DNA of 64,000 bases from positions 124,001-188,000 of the forward strand of contig CBDDGS010000043.1 in NCBI GenBank assembly GCA_965227935.1. The letters run 5' to 3'. A program made the position numbers and the translations under genes. The number at the start of each line of letters is the position of its first letter. The stretch's first letter is position 1. Positions 1-9,668 of this stretch are shown here, in pieces. The notes under the pieces are model-generated. The model was not told where the DNA came from, did no database searches, and saw nothing but the letters and a program-made list of their open reading frames with translations. Origin of the DNA: JAWPMT01 sp965227935 (GTDB taxonomy: Bacteria; Bacteroidota; Bacteroidia; Cytophagales; Cyclobacteriaceae).

Positions 1-2334
1 CATCACCTTGATGCTGATAGATAGGATCAGCAATATCGCTGTCGCGGCAAACGTGAGCAAGTAAACTTTTGGCCCGACAGACACCCGGAAAGCAAAGTCG
101 CTAAGCCATTGGTCTGTTACGTAAAACGCCCCAATACTGCCGGCAGCAAACGCAATAACTAGTAATCGGACGAAGTCCTTGGTCATGATCCAAAATATAC
201 CGCCAATACTGGCACCAACCACCTTTCGTATCGAGATCTCCTTGCGCTTCTTCTCAAGTAGATAGGAACTCAACCCCAGAAGACCCAATGCGGCTACGAT
301 CATTGCCACGGCGGTGAACCAGCTGACAAGCTTTAAGAGTCTTGCCTCCTCCTGATACATCCGCTCTATGCCCTCGTCCAGAAAAAAGAACTCAAAAGGC
401 GCCGAAGCCCCCAGGTCCTGCCAGGCCTTCTCAAGCTCCGCGACCGCCTCACGTACATTGGCATCGTGCAAATGAAAGCTGATGTAGCGGTGTACCGGGT
501 GCTCTGACGTTCGGTGAAAGTGCAACGTAGGAGCCACTTCTTCCCGTAGTGACTCAAACTTAAAGTCTTTGATCACCCCAACGACTTTGATGCGCCGATC
601 ACCAATTTGAATGTATTTGTCACGGATATCCATCCAGTCAAATGCTGTCATGGCTGCTTCATTTAGGACGACTACGTCCCTTTGATGTCCATTCTCATCA
701 GGAAGAAAGCCCCCACCCTGGATTATATCTATGCCATAGGCATCGAAGAATTCTGCGTCGAGATAAGTATATCTCATTCGGAGTGGATCACCCTCCACAC
801 CGGCCGCTCTTACAAACGTGAAACTGCCCGACCACCGTGTAGGTACGTGTCTCGAGCTGGTGATCTGATCTATGCCGGGCATGGTCCGGAGCTTCTCTTT
901 GAACGAGTTCAACCGGCTGACGCCAACCTCTTCCGACTGGAAATCACTGGCAGCTGCACTCACTGCCATCTGCAGGTCTTTATTGAAACCTAACTCGCTC
1001 GTGCGCATGTATTGGATCTGTTCGCGAATGACGATGGCGCCAATGATCATCATCGCTCCCAGCGCAAACTGAAGAATGACAAGTGCATTGCGCACGGCCA
1101 CGCCTCCCCTGGATCGGCTGTAGCTCTTAGTAACCAACGGAATATCCAGCCGAGCAAGTACAAACGCAGGGTAGCTCCCGGAAAGGAGCGTCAATACCAC
1201 AATGAAAAAGGCACCTACCAACCAAAAGTAAGGCGAGGTGAAAAGGCCCGGCGATAGGAGCAGGTTGAGGGAGTCGTTGAGAAAGGGCAATAGCAACCGG
1301 CCCAGCCCTATACCGACAAATGTTGCCAACGTCACCATGAAGAAAGCTTCGTAATAAAACTGCATACCCAGGCTTCCGGCACTGGCACCCATCACCTTCC
1401 TGATACCGATCTCTTTGGCTCGGTCCATGGAGCGCGCTGTTGACAGGTTCATGTAGTTGAAGGATGCAATCAATACCACGACCATTGCGATGATCAATAG
1501 TAGATAGACATGCCCCGGATCACCTTCAAAAGTCGCATAGCTATCCTGCATGGGTAGCAACTTGAATTGCGTGCGAGCCTGGATATCTTCATCCCAGATC
1601 TTGGCAATAAGATCGGGAAAAGTCGAGGTCATCGTCCCGATATGTGCTGGTTCCGGTATCGTCAAATAGGTGAACAGGAAAGAACTGCCCCACTCCGATT
1701 GGGCACGCTCCAAAAGCGGCATGGCCTCCATCGGCAATAGCAGATTAGGGCGCACCGAAGTATTGGCTGGATATGCCGCAAGGACACCAGTGACTTCAAA
1801 TGTGCGCGCACCGTCAAACCTTAGGTCTGTGACCTCCAAGGTGAGGCCTACGGCATCTACCGTACCAAAGACACGCATCGCCATTTCCTCCGAAATTACC
1901 GCACTGTTGACATTCCGTAGCTGCACCCCTACGGCACCCTGCTGCAATGGGAAGCTAAAAACGTCAAAATAGGTAGGATCCACGTACTCCGCCTCCTCCT
2001 CAAATTGCTCATCGCCCCATGTTACACGTGTACTCGTGGGTAGAATCCTCGTACCGTTACTTACCTGCGGATAGTCCTGCTGCAATTGGGTAAGGAGTGG
2101 AAACCAGGTATCGTAAGTGGCCTGCGTACCATTAGGCGTGATGCGCTCCTTATAAATGAGGTAAATGTCCTCGTGGTCCTCATGAAAGCGATCGTACGAA
2201 AGAATGAAGTGCGAGTAAACGGCTACCAGCACGGCCACGGTGACCCCAGTGACCAGTCCAAATAGATTGATGCCGCTAAAAACGGGAGACCGTAGGAGAA
2301 ATCTCAGCGTGCTTTTGAGTTGATGGGCGAGCAT
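1..2334 (-). CDS. FtsX/MacB-type ABC transporter permease, 3' end outside window
   Basis: An open frame runs without a stop from an ATG at 2334 to the window edge, about 778 residues, so the C-terminus is missing. The N-terminus has a membrane segment at about residues 20-41 followed by a large extracytoplasmic MacB-type domain. A membrane block with the FtsX hallmark EIGIRKVMGAS follows, then a second extracytoplasmic domain and a second FtsX block with EISIRKVVGASIG near the cut end. This duplicated layout of about 800 residues is typical of Bacteroidota permeases that work with a separate ATPase in export or efflux of unknown substrates. The ATPase is not in the window. A related permease lies at the other end (61405-64000). 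Confidence 0.93.
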   Translation of the reverse strand, partial: MLAHQLKSTLRFLLRSPVFSGINLFGLVTGVTVAVLVAVYSHFILSYDRFHEDHEDIYLIYKERITPNGTQATYDTWFPLLTQLQQDYPQVSNGTRILPTSTRVTWGDEQFEEEAEYVDPTYFDVFSFPLQQGAVGVQLRNVNSAVISEEMAMRVFGTVDAVGLTLEVTDLRFDGARTFEVTGVLAAYPANTSVRPNLLLPMEAMPLLERAQSEWGSSFLFTYLTIPEPAHIGTMTSTFPDLIAKIWDEDIQARTQFKLLPMQDSYATFEGDPGHVYLLLIIAMVVVLIASFNYMNLSTARSMDRAKEIGIRKVMGASAGSLGMQFYYEAFFMVTLATFVGIGLGRLLLPFLNDSLNLLLSPGLFTSPYFWLVGAFFIVVLTLLSGSYPAFVLARLDIPLVTKSYSRSRGGVAVRNALVILQFALGAMMIIGAIVIREQIQYMRTSELGFNKDLQMAVSAAASDFQSEEVGVSRLNSFKEKLRTMPGIDQITSSRHVPTRWSGSFTFVRAAGVEGDPLRMRYTYLDAEFFDAYGIDIIQGGGFLPDENGHQRDVVVLNEAAMTAFDWMDIRDKYIQIGDRRIKVVGVIKDFKFESLREEVAPTLHFHRTSEHPVHRYISFHLHDANVREAVAELEKAWQDLGASAPFEFFFLDEGIERMYQEEARLLKLVSWFTAVAMIVAALGLLGLSSYLLEKKRKEISIRKVVGASIGGIFWIMTKDFVRLLVIAFAAGSIGAFYVTDQWLSDFAFRVSVGPKVYLLTFAATAILLILSISIKVM

Positions 2335-2564
2335 ATATTTTGAGTTTTTGACCTGTACAAGGTTACTCTGATGCCAAGGCAAATCCACCCCTGATGTATC
2401 GAACTGTGAATCGGCTGTATTGAATTGTTGAATGGCCGTAGCTAAAGCTTCCATGCCTGGCCCTCATCCACTGGGATACGGATTTCTCAATTGTTTTTTT
2501 AAGTGGGTGCAGCGTTTTCACCCTGCCGGTGTACTACATATACAAAGACCAACTTTTTGCTGTC
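2335..2564. other. Divergent intergenic region
   Basis: This 230 bp region separates the minus-strand permease from the plus-strand lipoprotein gene and must hold both promoters. I see no strong palindrome or recognisable promoter box. Short open frames here, such as 2432-2614, have no domain signature and overlap the lipoprotein gene in another frame. Confidence 0.5.
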
Positions 2565-3254
2565 ATGAACAACCTACTACCTATCAGCCTCTGCCTACTA
2601 CTCGTCGCATGTGACAAGATTACTGAGGACGCTCCGCTTCCCGAGGTCTCACACCCATCCGTGGTTTATACCCGGGACAATGGCAAGGCCATTATGGGGT
2701 TCTTTGGTGACTTTGACCGGGACGACATTGTCATTAGTTCCAATAGTAGTCGCGCGGCCCAAATTGCCAACCTGCCCTACGTGGAATATACACCAGACAG
2801 CGACAGTCCTATGACTACTGAGACCATTCAAGTCGAGCTGCAAAATCAAAACCGCGTTGTCGGCAGGGCGGACATCTCCGTAGTCAGCGTGACGGACAGT
2901 GACTGTGTCAACTCGGCTTTTAGTGACTATCACGTCATCACCCAGGACTCCACACTGGTCGTTGACCTGATGCAAAACGATGCCTTCTGTGACTTCACTT
3001 ACACCAGCAACGGTGGTGTGAATATGATAGAAATCAACAATGCCGAAGAAGTGCTGATCTCGATTTCGTCGCTTATGTCAACCTTGACTTACACGCCGCC
3101 AGAGGGTTTTTCAGGTACTGTGGAATTCATTTACGAATTGTGTTACGGCTTCGATTCCAGTCTACCATCCCAGTACCATTGGAAGAACCCCGTCGAACGC
3201 TGCCAGTACTACTACACTGCCCTGGCGACCATCGTGGTCCTTGATGAGATCTAG
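2565..3254 (+). CDS. Lipoprotein with cadherin-like fold, upstream of ECF sigma factor
   Basis: The ATG at 2565 begins a lipoprotein signal peptide (MNNLLPISLCLLLVAC) with the lipobox cysteine in LVAC; the longer frame from GTG 2529 would bury it. The protein has 229 residues. The C-terminal half contains the pattern VVDLMQNDAFC...LTYTPPEGFSGTVEFIYELC, which resembles the cadherin-like Ig repeat of bacterial surface proteins, with several cysteines that could form disulfides. The stop codon abuts the GTG of the sigma factor gene, so the two are probably cotranscribed. A role as an envelope sensor or a target of the sigma factor is an inference from position only. Confidence 0.75.
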   Translation: MNNLLPISLCLLLVACDKITEDAPLPEVSHPSVVYTRDNGKAIMGFFGDFDRDDIVISSNSSRAAQIANLPYVEYTPDSDSPMTTETIQVELQNQNRVVGRADISVVSVTDSDCVNSAFSDYHVITQDSTLVVDLMQNDAFCDFTYTSNGGVNMIEINNAEEVLISISSLMSTLTYTPPEGFSGTVEFIYELCYGFDSSLPSQYHWKNPVERCQYYYTALATIVVLDEI

Positions 3255-3809
3255 GTGAAGAGTGCCTGGACACAGGACAAGCTGCTAAGCGAATGCCGCA
3301 GAAACAACCGGAAAGCTCAAAATGAGCTTTTCCGGCGTTACAAGGGCCTCGTTATGATGATTTGCCGAAGGTATGGGGATGGTACGCCTAGAGTGGAAGA
3401 TACATTCCAGGAGTGCTTTGTCCAGGTATTCAATTCCTTCAAAAAGGCAAAAAATATCAACGATCTCGATCGGTGGATTGCGAAGATCAGTATCAACACG
3501 AATATCAATCACTACTATGCGCACAAAAAAGAACCAGTGGCGGCGACGGAAATTGAAGTCCTTCATGAGGGTCATAAAGAAATCCTGGAAGGCCTCAGCG
3601 CGGATGAAATACTGGCCGCGATTGCCCAAATGCCCGGTGGATTTAGAGTGGTGTTCAACATGTACTTCATAGATGGGTACAGCCATCGAGAAATTGCCGA
3701 ACGGCTCAAGATTGCAGAGTCCGCCTCGCGCTCTCAGCTATCACGGGCGAAGGCACACCTGAAAAGTAAATTGGAAGCCATGGGAATTTTCAGATATGAA
3801 GCCTCTTGA
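3255..3809 (+). CDS. RNA polymerase ECF-type sigma-70 factor
   Basis: The 184-residue protein has the two ECF domains. Region 2 spans about residues 20-85 (LFRRYKGLVMMICRRY, then DTFQECFVQVF), and region 4 is a C-terminal helix-turn-helix (GYSHREIAERLKIAESASRS). It starts at a GTG immediately after the stop of the upstream lipoprotein, with no spacer. Its 3' end overlaps the next gene by 14 bp. ECF factors redirect RNA polymerase to a small regulon. The overlap with a membrane-anchored downstream gene suggests that gene encodes its anti-sigma partner. Confidence 0.92.
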   Translation: MKSAWTQDKLLSECRRNNRKAQNELFRRYKGLVMMICRRYGDGTPRVEDTFQECFVQVFNSFKKAKNINDLDRWIAKISINTNINHYYAHKKEPVAATEIEVLHEGHKEILEGLSADEILAAIAQMPGGFRVVFNMYFIDGYSHREIAERLKIAESASRSQLSRAKAHLKSKLEAMGIFRYEAS

Positions 3810-4896
3810 AGAAAAAGAATTGCAGGAACTGCTGCGGACAAAGCTAGCAGAGGAACGACCGGTGGTCTCTGACGATCACTGGGAGGCCATCGCACAAAGA
3901 CTCCCCAAAGGTCAATTGAGTGGGCGGTTGCTAACAGGTGCCACGATTGTGGTCATTCTGGCAATTGCTCTGTGGAGCACCAGTGGTCCCCCCTCCCCGC
4001 CAGTGGCAGACAAGGCTGGCGCAGGAGGGGAGGCCCCGGTGGTCTCTTCGGATATAGCGCAGGCATTCAAAGGATACCCGATTGAGCCAACATCTCAAGG
4101 GCCTCCTCCCGGGTCGGCTTCCCTGAAACCAACAAATGAGGAATTCGGCCCTGCGAATGTCCGGCCAATGTTACCGCTCTCAATAGCAGACAGCGCGAGC
4201 GGTCGGTCGATCATAGCAAAGCGTCAAAGCCTCAGCGTAGGCGGCCACTCAAGCGTCGGTGTAATCGACCTTGATTATGCCCCGAAAGTAGTAACAGTAC
4301 CCTCCTCTGGCAGCGAAGTTGGAGATCGCCGGTTTGACCTGCGGCCAAAGTTGATCAATGGAGAGGTCCAGGCCTACTATCACACCCTCAATCCATTCCT
4401 GGAGGACGAAAATCGCCTTCAACCAGCACCCACTGCGCCACCGTTCCTGCACCGTACCAGTCTGGCCATCAATGCCGGCTATGCTTCCCAGCTGTCATTT
4501 CTGAGATTAGAGTATGGCCTTGGCGTCGATTTTCTGAGCTCCGAAATGCGATTCTCCATAGCCAATGCTCCCGATGAGTCCGAGCAGAGGATCCGCAATC
4601 TTCGCATCAACCTTGGGCTTTGGACATCCGTCGTCGTGGACGCCCGTCAGTGGCAGTTGCCTGGCTACCTGGAAGGAAACCTCACATGGAAGTACGGTGT
4701 ATGGAAGTCCTCTTCAGAAGAGAATGCCTACGATCCTTCCGTCCTTCAGTACCACCTACGATATGGTTTGTTCCTGAAAGATCGAACCACGGCTTACTTC
4801 GGATACGGGTCGTTCGTCCAGGCTGAACATCTACCAGACTTGGGCAGACTTAGGCCCCATATTTACTCTGTGGGCATCAAACAGTATTTGCGATAA
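3796..4896 (+). CDS. Membrane-anchored putative anti-sigma partner with beta-rich C-terminus
   Basis: The gene starts at an ATG inside the 3' end of the ECF sigma gene (14 bp overlap), so translation is probably coupled. Residues 1-45 form a charged cytoplasmic segment (EELLRTKLAEERP, DDHWEAIAQRLP) like the short sigma-binding tails of Bacteroidota anti-sigma proteins. A single membrane helix (about 46-62) follows, then a low-complexity Pro/Ser/Gly linker. The last 150 residues alternate aromatic and small residues (LRLEYGLGVDF, YLEGNLTWKYGVW, AYFGYGSFVQ) and end in IKQYLR, like an outer-membrane beta-barrel or beta-sandwich. The 366-residue layout recurs in the phylum. The anti-sigma role is inferred from context; no named anti-sigma motif is visible. 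Confidence 0.65.
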   Translation: MKPLEEKELQELLRTKLAEERPVVSDDHWEAIAQRLPKGQLSGRLLTGATIVVILAIALWSTSGPPSPPVADKAGAGGEAPVVSSDIAQAFKGYPIEPTSQGPPPGSASLKPTNEEFGPANVRPMLPLSIADSASGRSIIAKRQSLSVGGHSSVGVIDLDYAPKVVTVPSSGSEVGDRRFDLRPKLINGEVQAYYHTLNPFLEDENRLQPAPTAPPFLHRTSLAINAGYASQLSFLRLEYGLGVDFLSSEMRFSIANAPDESEQRIRNLRINLGLWTSVVVDARQWQLPGYLEGNLTWKYGVWKSSSEENAYDPSVLQYHLRYGLFLKDRTTAYFGYGSFVQAEHLPDLGRLRPHIYSVGIKQYLR

Positions 4897-4971
4897 GCTC
4901 GGCGGTAATCGGGTAAATTGCAGCCATGCAAAACGCCTGCTTCCGTTTCCAAAAAATCCGAATACCAACCA

Positions 4972-5985
4972 ATGGGTGAGCAGCCACTTGTATCCATTGT
5001 TATGGCGGCTAAGGACACCGAGCCGTACATCGAGGCATGCCTCGACTCCATTGTCAACCAGACTTACACCAACTGGGAATTGCTCGTCGCCAATGATCAT
5101 TCAACGGATCGAACCCCGGAGATACTCAGGGCGTATGCGGCACAAGATCCCAGAATACGGGTATTCGATAGCAATCGCCCAAGGTTGATCCCGACGCTGC
5201 AAGTGGCCTACGCACAAGCCCGAGGACAGCTGATCAATCGCATGGATTCCGACGACCGTATGCCTCATGATAAACTGGAGGGCCTCGTGCGTGCGTGGCT
5301 GCCCTATGGCCGAGGAACCATCATTGCTGGCGGCACCGAACACTTCGTCGACGAAGGTGAAGTGGGTGGCGGCTTCCGGCGCTATGAGCAATGGCTTAAT
5401 GAGGTTGCGAGCAACAACACCCACTATCAGCAGATCTACCAGGAGTGCGTTATTCCTTCCCACTGCTGGATCATTCACAAGGAAGACTTCGACAGCGTCG
5501 GTGCCTTTGACCCGATCGTGTATCCCGAGGACTACGATCTCTGCTTTCGTTTCTATCGTGCCGGGTTGAAAGTCGTCGGCATCGACAAAATCCTCCATTA
5601 CTGGCGGGACCGATCCAACCGCATCTCCCGGACATGGGAGGAATATGAGGACAACCGATATTTTGACCTGAAGCTCCGCTACTTCTACGAGTTGGATAGG
5701 AACAAAGCGCGCCCACTAGTAGTGTGGGGAGCAGGTAAGCACGGCAAGGACCTGATCAAGGGATTGCTGGCCAACGAGTCCGCGATCCACTGGGTGTGTG
5801 ACAACGAGCAGAAGATCGGCAAAGACATCTATGGCATTCGCATGCATCACTTCCAGTCCATCGAAGAACTCCCATCACCACAAATTTTGATTGTCGTCAC
5901 CTCTCCCGACGACCGGGAAGCCATCAACAACCAGCTGCGCAACTGGGGCAAGCAACCGGTCGAGGATTACTGGTTTTTTCTTTGA
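4972..5985 (+). CDS. Family 2 glycosyltransferase with C-terminal nucleotide-binding-like domain
   Basis: The ATG at 4972 gives MGEQPLVSIVMAAKD, the usual first beta-strand of GT-A family 2 enzymes; the upstream extension from 4918 lacks conservation signs. The N-terminal domain (about 1-240) has the sugar-nucleotide site (ANDHSTDRT) and a metal-binding acidic motif (NRMDSDDRMPHDK). The last 80 residues (LVVWGAGKHGKDLIKGLL) look like a Rossmann-type domain as in PglD-like sugar O-acyltransferase N-termini. It probably transfers a sugar to a surface glycan. It stands alone here, about 50 bp upstream of an unrelated DUF1801 gene. Confidence 0.88.
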   Translation: MGEQPLVSIVMAAKDTEPYIEACLDSIVNQTYTNWELLVANDHSTDRTPEILRAYAAQDPRIRVFDSNRPRLIPTLQVAYAQARGQLINRMDSDDRMPHDKLEGLVRAWLPYGRGTIIAGGTEHFVDEGEVGGGFRRYEQWLNEVASNNTHYQQIYQECVIPSHCWIIHKEDFDSVGAFDPIVYPEDYDLCFRFYRAGLKVVGIDKILHYWRDRSNRISRTWEEYEDNRYFDLKLRYFYELDRNKARPLVVWGAGKHGKDLIKGLLANESAIHWVCDNEQKIGKDIYGIRMHHFQSIEELPSPQILIVVTSPDDREAINNQLRNWGKQPVEDYWFFL

Positions 5986-6032
5986 CGCTCCATTTGGACC
6001 ATAAGCGCCACAAATCGGCATAAATTTGTTTC

Positions 6033-6446
6033 GTGGCGACGCATAAGTTTTCCGGTGTTGACGATTTCCTTTCTTTCCTGCCAGAGGACGAGAGGAGAAT
6101 CACCAACCTATTGCGGAGCATAGTCAAGGAAGCGCTCCCTGAGTCACAGGAGAAGCTCTCCTACAATGTGCCGTTTTACCGTATCCACGCCAACATCTGT
6201 TTCATCTGGCCAGGTGCAGTTTTGTGGGGCAAGCGACGTTCTTACGATGGCGTACGGATGGGCTTCACACGAGGACATCTATTGAGCAATGACCCTGAAT
6301 ACCTAGACAAAGGAGACCGCAAGGAGGTGTATTGGAAAGACTACCTGAGTACCTCGGAAATCCACGCTGATCTGCTCAGGTCCTTTTTATACGAAGCAGC
6401 AGAGATCGATGAAGAACTGGCAAGGCAAAAAAGAAGTAAGCGATGA
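6033..6446 (+). CDS. DUF1801 domain protein
   Basis: This 137-residue protein starts at GTG 6033. The pattern LLRSIVKEALPESQEKLSYNVPFYRI followed by the short aromatic strand ICFIWPGAVLWGKR matches the DUF1801 (YdhG-like, iron-chaperone/frataxin-like fold) family. No enzymatic function is established. It overlaps the next gene by 4 bp (ATGA), so the two are probably translated together. Confidence 0.8.
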   Translation: MATHKFSGVDDFLSFLPEDERRITNLLRSIVKEALPESQEKLSYNVPFYRIHANICFIWPGAVLWGKRRSYDGVRMGFTRGHLLSNDPEYLDKGDRKEVYWKDYLSTSEIHADLLRSFLYEAAEIDEELARQKRSKR

Positions 6447-7228
6447 GGATCAGCATCATTGGCTGTGGGTGGTTGGGTCTGCCCCTGGGGGTGCATTTGA
6501 AGAAAGAGGGGTTTGAGATAAAAGGTAGTACCACCCACCCGGAGAAGATCGAACAACTGAGAAATGTAGGGATCGATCCCTTTCAGATACGCCTTGAGCC
6601 GGAAGTGCAGGCCGACCGGGACGGATTCTTCGATACGGATTTGCTGCTCGTCAACATTCCCCCGAGGAACAGGGAGGGCGACAACCAGTACCACATCAAG
6701 CAGCTATCGGCTCTTGCCAATACGGCAGCTGAGGGCGCTGTACCCCATGTCATATATATCAGCTCGACGGGTATCTACCCCAACCTGAACCGCGTGGTTT
6801 CAGAATCTGACGCCAGCGGTGACACCAAATCCCGAGGCGGCGTCAACTTGATGGAAGCAGAGAATGTCTTCAGGTCTTTTGAGAGGTTCACCACTACGAT
6901 TTTGCGACTGGGTGGTTTGTATGGACCTGGAAGGCACCCCGGTAGGTTCCTGGCCGGGAAGCAGAATCTACCTGGCGCGAAAAATCCTGTCAATATGATC
7001 CATCTGGACGATTGCCTGGGGGCCATCACGGAAGTAATAAAACAACAATTGTGGAATGAGGTCTTCAGCCTCTGCTCCCCTACGCATGCTACAAGAAAAG
7101 GCTTTTACGAAGCTGCGGCCAAAGAGCTGGGGATTGCTCCACCTACATTTTCCGATTCGACTGCGGACTTTAAAGAAGTCAGCGTCAAAAAGTTCACCGA
7201 CGCCACTGCTTACAAATTCAAGTACTAG
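6443..7228 (+). CDS. NAD(P)-binding SDR-type epimerase-like protein
   Basis: The 261-residue protein begins with a Rossmann glycine motif (ISIIGCGWLGLPLG). It has the SDR strand YISSTGIYP, then LGGLYGPGRHPGRFL and a C-terminal substrate-side segment (NMIHLDDCLGAI). This is the extended/atypical SDR group related to YeeZ. The classical YxxxK pair is not obvious, so activity may be altered or be a lyase/reductase type. It overlaps the DUF1801 gene by 4 bp. Confidence 0.82.
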   Translation: MRISIIGCGWLGLPLGVHLKKEGFEIKGSTTHPEKIEQLRNVGIDPFQIRLEPEVQADRDGFFDTDLLLVNIPPRNREGDNQYHIKQLSALANTAAEGAVPHVIYISSTGIYPNLNRVVSESDASGDTKSRGGVNLMEAENVFRSFERFTTTILRLGGLYGPGRHPGRFLAGKQNLPGAKNPVNMIHLDDCLGAITEVIKQQLWNEVFSLCSPTHATRKGFYEAAAKELGIAPPTFSDSTADFKEVSVKKFTDATAYKFKY

Positions 7229-7271
7229 AGAAGTTTCTCTAAATTGGCGATTCCAACGCCTTCCAACGACC

Positions 7272-9650
7272 ATGAAGAAGCCTATCACTGCATTAGTTGC
7301 CATCGTGTTGCTGGCCACGTGTCAGAGTCCTACCACCACCGAGTCTGATTCTCAGAGGCCACTTCCCTCTATTACAGGGAACTCAGACTACCTGGCTTCT
7401 CCTTTTGTGACCGCGGGAGACCGACTGTACCTGGTAGGCCATCAGGACGGTACATTTCCAGATCACGGCTGGCATGTCCAGGGGGAAATGGGTGGCATCT
7501 GGGCGCATCCCATTAAGCTGATGGACGGGTTTGTGGCGGCCATAGGTACGGATGAGGATCTCTGGGTCCTGAATGATGCCTCATCTTTCATCACTTCACC
7601 CGTTGACAACAGACACATCTTCGAATCGGAAGAGAGACAGCTTGTCGTGGAGCGGCGCCAATTTGTACCTGATCAAATGGAAGGTCTCATGGTAGAGTTT
7701 TCGATCCGCAACAACTCCTCCAACCCCCAGGCGATCGAATTTAATTTTACAGCCCTGGTCGACCTCATGCCCGTGTGGTTGGCGGAAGAACTGGCACTCG
7801 AAGACGGGCCTGACCAGATCAAGGTTGAAGAAAATCACCTATGGGCCAAAGACAACCACAATGATTGGTTCACCGCCTGGACCGTCGATGACGCCCTTGA
7901 TAATACCACGGTCGGCAAGCAATCCTACTCTCCGGAGAGAAAAGGCTTGGGCCAGGATGCGACGATCACGTCCTCAATCACCGTCCCTGCGAACGACCGA
8001 ACATTCATACGATATTTTATTGCCGGGTCTGATCAATCCCTGGAAGAGGCCGTTCGTACTATGGAGGCCATCAAATCCTCTCATGTCACGCTGACGATTG
8101 ACAAAATCGCTCGATACGAAGCCATCAATGCGTCCAGCAAGCTCGATATCCCAGACAAGAAGCTCGCCGACATGTACGAGTGGACGAAGTACAATACCGA
8201 TTGGCTGATGCGAGACGTCGACGGAGTCGGGCGTGGACTATCCGCCGGCATGGCTGATTATCCGTGGTGGTTTGGTGCCGACAACTGCTATTCACTTCAG
8301 GGACTGCTGGCCACCGGCCAGCATGAGGAAGTGTTCAGCACGATCGACCTCATCTTCAAACTCTCAAAAGATGCCAATGGTGACAATGGCCGCATCATGC
8401 ATGAGGCATCAACCAACGGTGTCGTATTTAACCCCGGCAATCTGAATGAAACGCCCCACTTTATCTACCTGCTTTGGAAGGTCTTTGAATGGACGGGTGA
8501 CGAAGCCTTTCTAAGGGAATACTTCGATGAGGCACAGGCAGGGCTCAAGTGGATCATGGAGCAGGACCACGACGGCAATGGCTACGCCGATGGTCCGGGA
8601 ATGATGGAGATCCCCGGGCTACACACGGAAATGATCGATGTCGTCGTGTACACGCAACAAGCAGCCTGGGCGCTGGGGCAGATGGCCGGCGCATTGGGCA
8701 TGAGCGATGAAGCCGCCGAATACGATTCCGTTGCCAATGCCTTGCGCACAAAGATCAACAGCGAATGGTGGTCAGAGGACGCCGGCTCGTACGCGGACTT
8801 CCGGGCAACGCGGGCCAAAACGCTCGAATTGATTGACGCAGCCATCATCCGCTCAGACACCATCGACAAACCCTGGGCAGTAGAGGAGTTGCAAGAGTCC
8901 AAGACGAGGGTCGCCGCCAGCCCGCCGGGCATTGTTGATAGTCGGGTGATCTACCATAACTGGGTAGTCAATACCCCTATGGAAATGGGGATCGCCGATT
9001 CTGCGAAAGCCCAGAAGGCACTTGCGGAAGGAAGGAAATATCGCAGCAAATACGGCGTGTACGTTACCGGCCTCGATCGCGATGAATCTCAGTCCGAATC
9101 TTCCAAGTGGGAAGTCTTTAGCTACGTCGGTGCAGTGATGACCTTGCCAACGGGCGTGCAGGCGATTTCCGAGGCCAAATATGGCAACATCGACGAGTCC
9201 TACGAGTACATGCAGCAGTTGACTAATTCATTCAGCTATGCACTGCCTGGGTCTACCTATGAGGTCAGCCCCGATTATGGAATGATGGCCCAGGCATGGA
9301 ACATCTACGCTGTAGCCGTACCCATTGTCACCCAATACTTTGGCATTCAACCTCGGGCGCATAAGAAAGAGGTGGTTATTCGACCCAAGTTCCCCAGCGA
9401 CTGGGACGAGGCATCCATTGAAAATGTCCGAATGGGTGATAACCGTCTATCTATCAGTAAGCGTACCGATGGCGAGGCCATGGTTCTGGAAATTCGCCTG
9501 GATAAGGAATGGAACCTGGTATTTATGCCTCCGGCCAATACAAAAGTCGAAGCGGACAACGACCTCCATCATGTGGACCTTTACTTAAAGGAAGACGGTT
9601 ACCTGAGCATCAATGCCAAGGAGCTAACGCTGAGAATTAGCCCACGGTAA
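7272..9650 (+). CDS. Secreted six-hairpin glycosidase-like lipoprotein
   Basis: The ATG at 7272 starts a lipoprotein signal peptide (MKKPITALVAIVLLATCQS); the longer frame from 7056 overlaps the SDR gene and is spurious. The mature protein is about 775 residues. An N-terminal beta-rich region (about 40-290) is followed by an alpha/alpha barrel with repeated motifs such as DYPWWFGADNCYSLQGLL and WIMEQDHDGNGYADGPG, then a C-terminal beta domain. This matches six-hairpin glycosidases (GH15/GH63/GH65-like clan), which cleave alpha-glucans or disaccharides. The exact family cannot be fixed by eye. The convergent gene downstream is a sugar transporter, consistent with carbohydrate use. Confidence 0.82.
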   Translation: MKKPITALVAIVLLATCQSPTTTESDSQRPLPSITGNSDYLASPFVTAGDRLYLVGHQDGTFPDHGWHVQGEMGGIWAHPIKLMDGFVAAIGTDEDLWVLNDASSFITSPVDNRHIFESEERQLVVERRQFVPDQMEGLMVEFSIRNNSSNPQAIEFNFTALVDLMPVWLAEELALEDGPDQIKVEENHLWAKDNHNDWFTAWTVDDALDNTTVGKQSYSPERKGLGQDATITSSITVPANDRTFIRYFIAGSDQSLEEAVRTMEAIKSSHVTLTIDKIARYEAINASSKLDIPDKKLADMYEWTKYNTDWLMRDVDGVGRGLSAGMADYPWWFGADNCYSLQGLLATGQHEEVFSTIDLIFKLSKDANGDNGRIMHEASTNGVVFNPGNLNETPHFIYLLWKVFEWTGDEAFLREYFDEAQAGLKWIMEQDHDGNGYADGPGMMEIPGLHTEMIDVVVYTQQAAWALGQMAGALGMSDEAAEYDSVANALRTKINSEWWSEDAGSYADFRATRAKTLELIDAAIIRSDTIDKPWAVEELQESKTRVAASPPGIVDSRVIYHNWVVNTPMEMGIADSAKAQKALAEGRKYRSKYGVYVTGLDRDESQSESSKWEVFSYVGAVMTLPTGVQAISEAKYGNIDESYEYMQQLTNSFSYALPGSTYEVSPDYGMMAQAWNIYAVAVPIVTQYFGIQPRAHKKEVVIRPKFPSDWDEASIENVRMGDNRLSISKRTDGEAMVLEIRLDKEWNLVFMPPANTKVEADNDLHHVDLYLKEDGYLSINAKELTLRISPR

Positions 9651-9668
9651 AAAAGTCTTCCAACAGTA

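Noticed and set aside
682..2614. Plus-strand frames of 60-103 codons between 682 and 2614
   Set aside because: Most lie antisense to the strong permease frame on the minus strand; the last, at 2432-2614, lies in the intergenic region and runs into the lipoprotein gene in another frame. None shows a domain.
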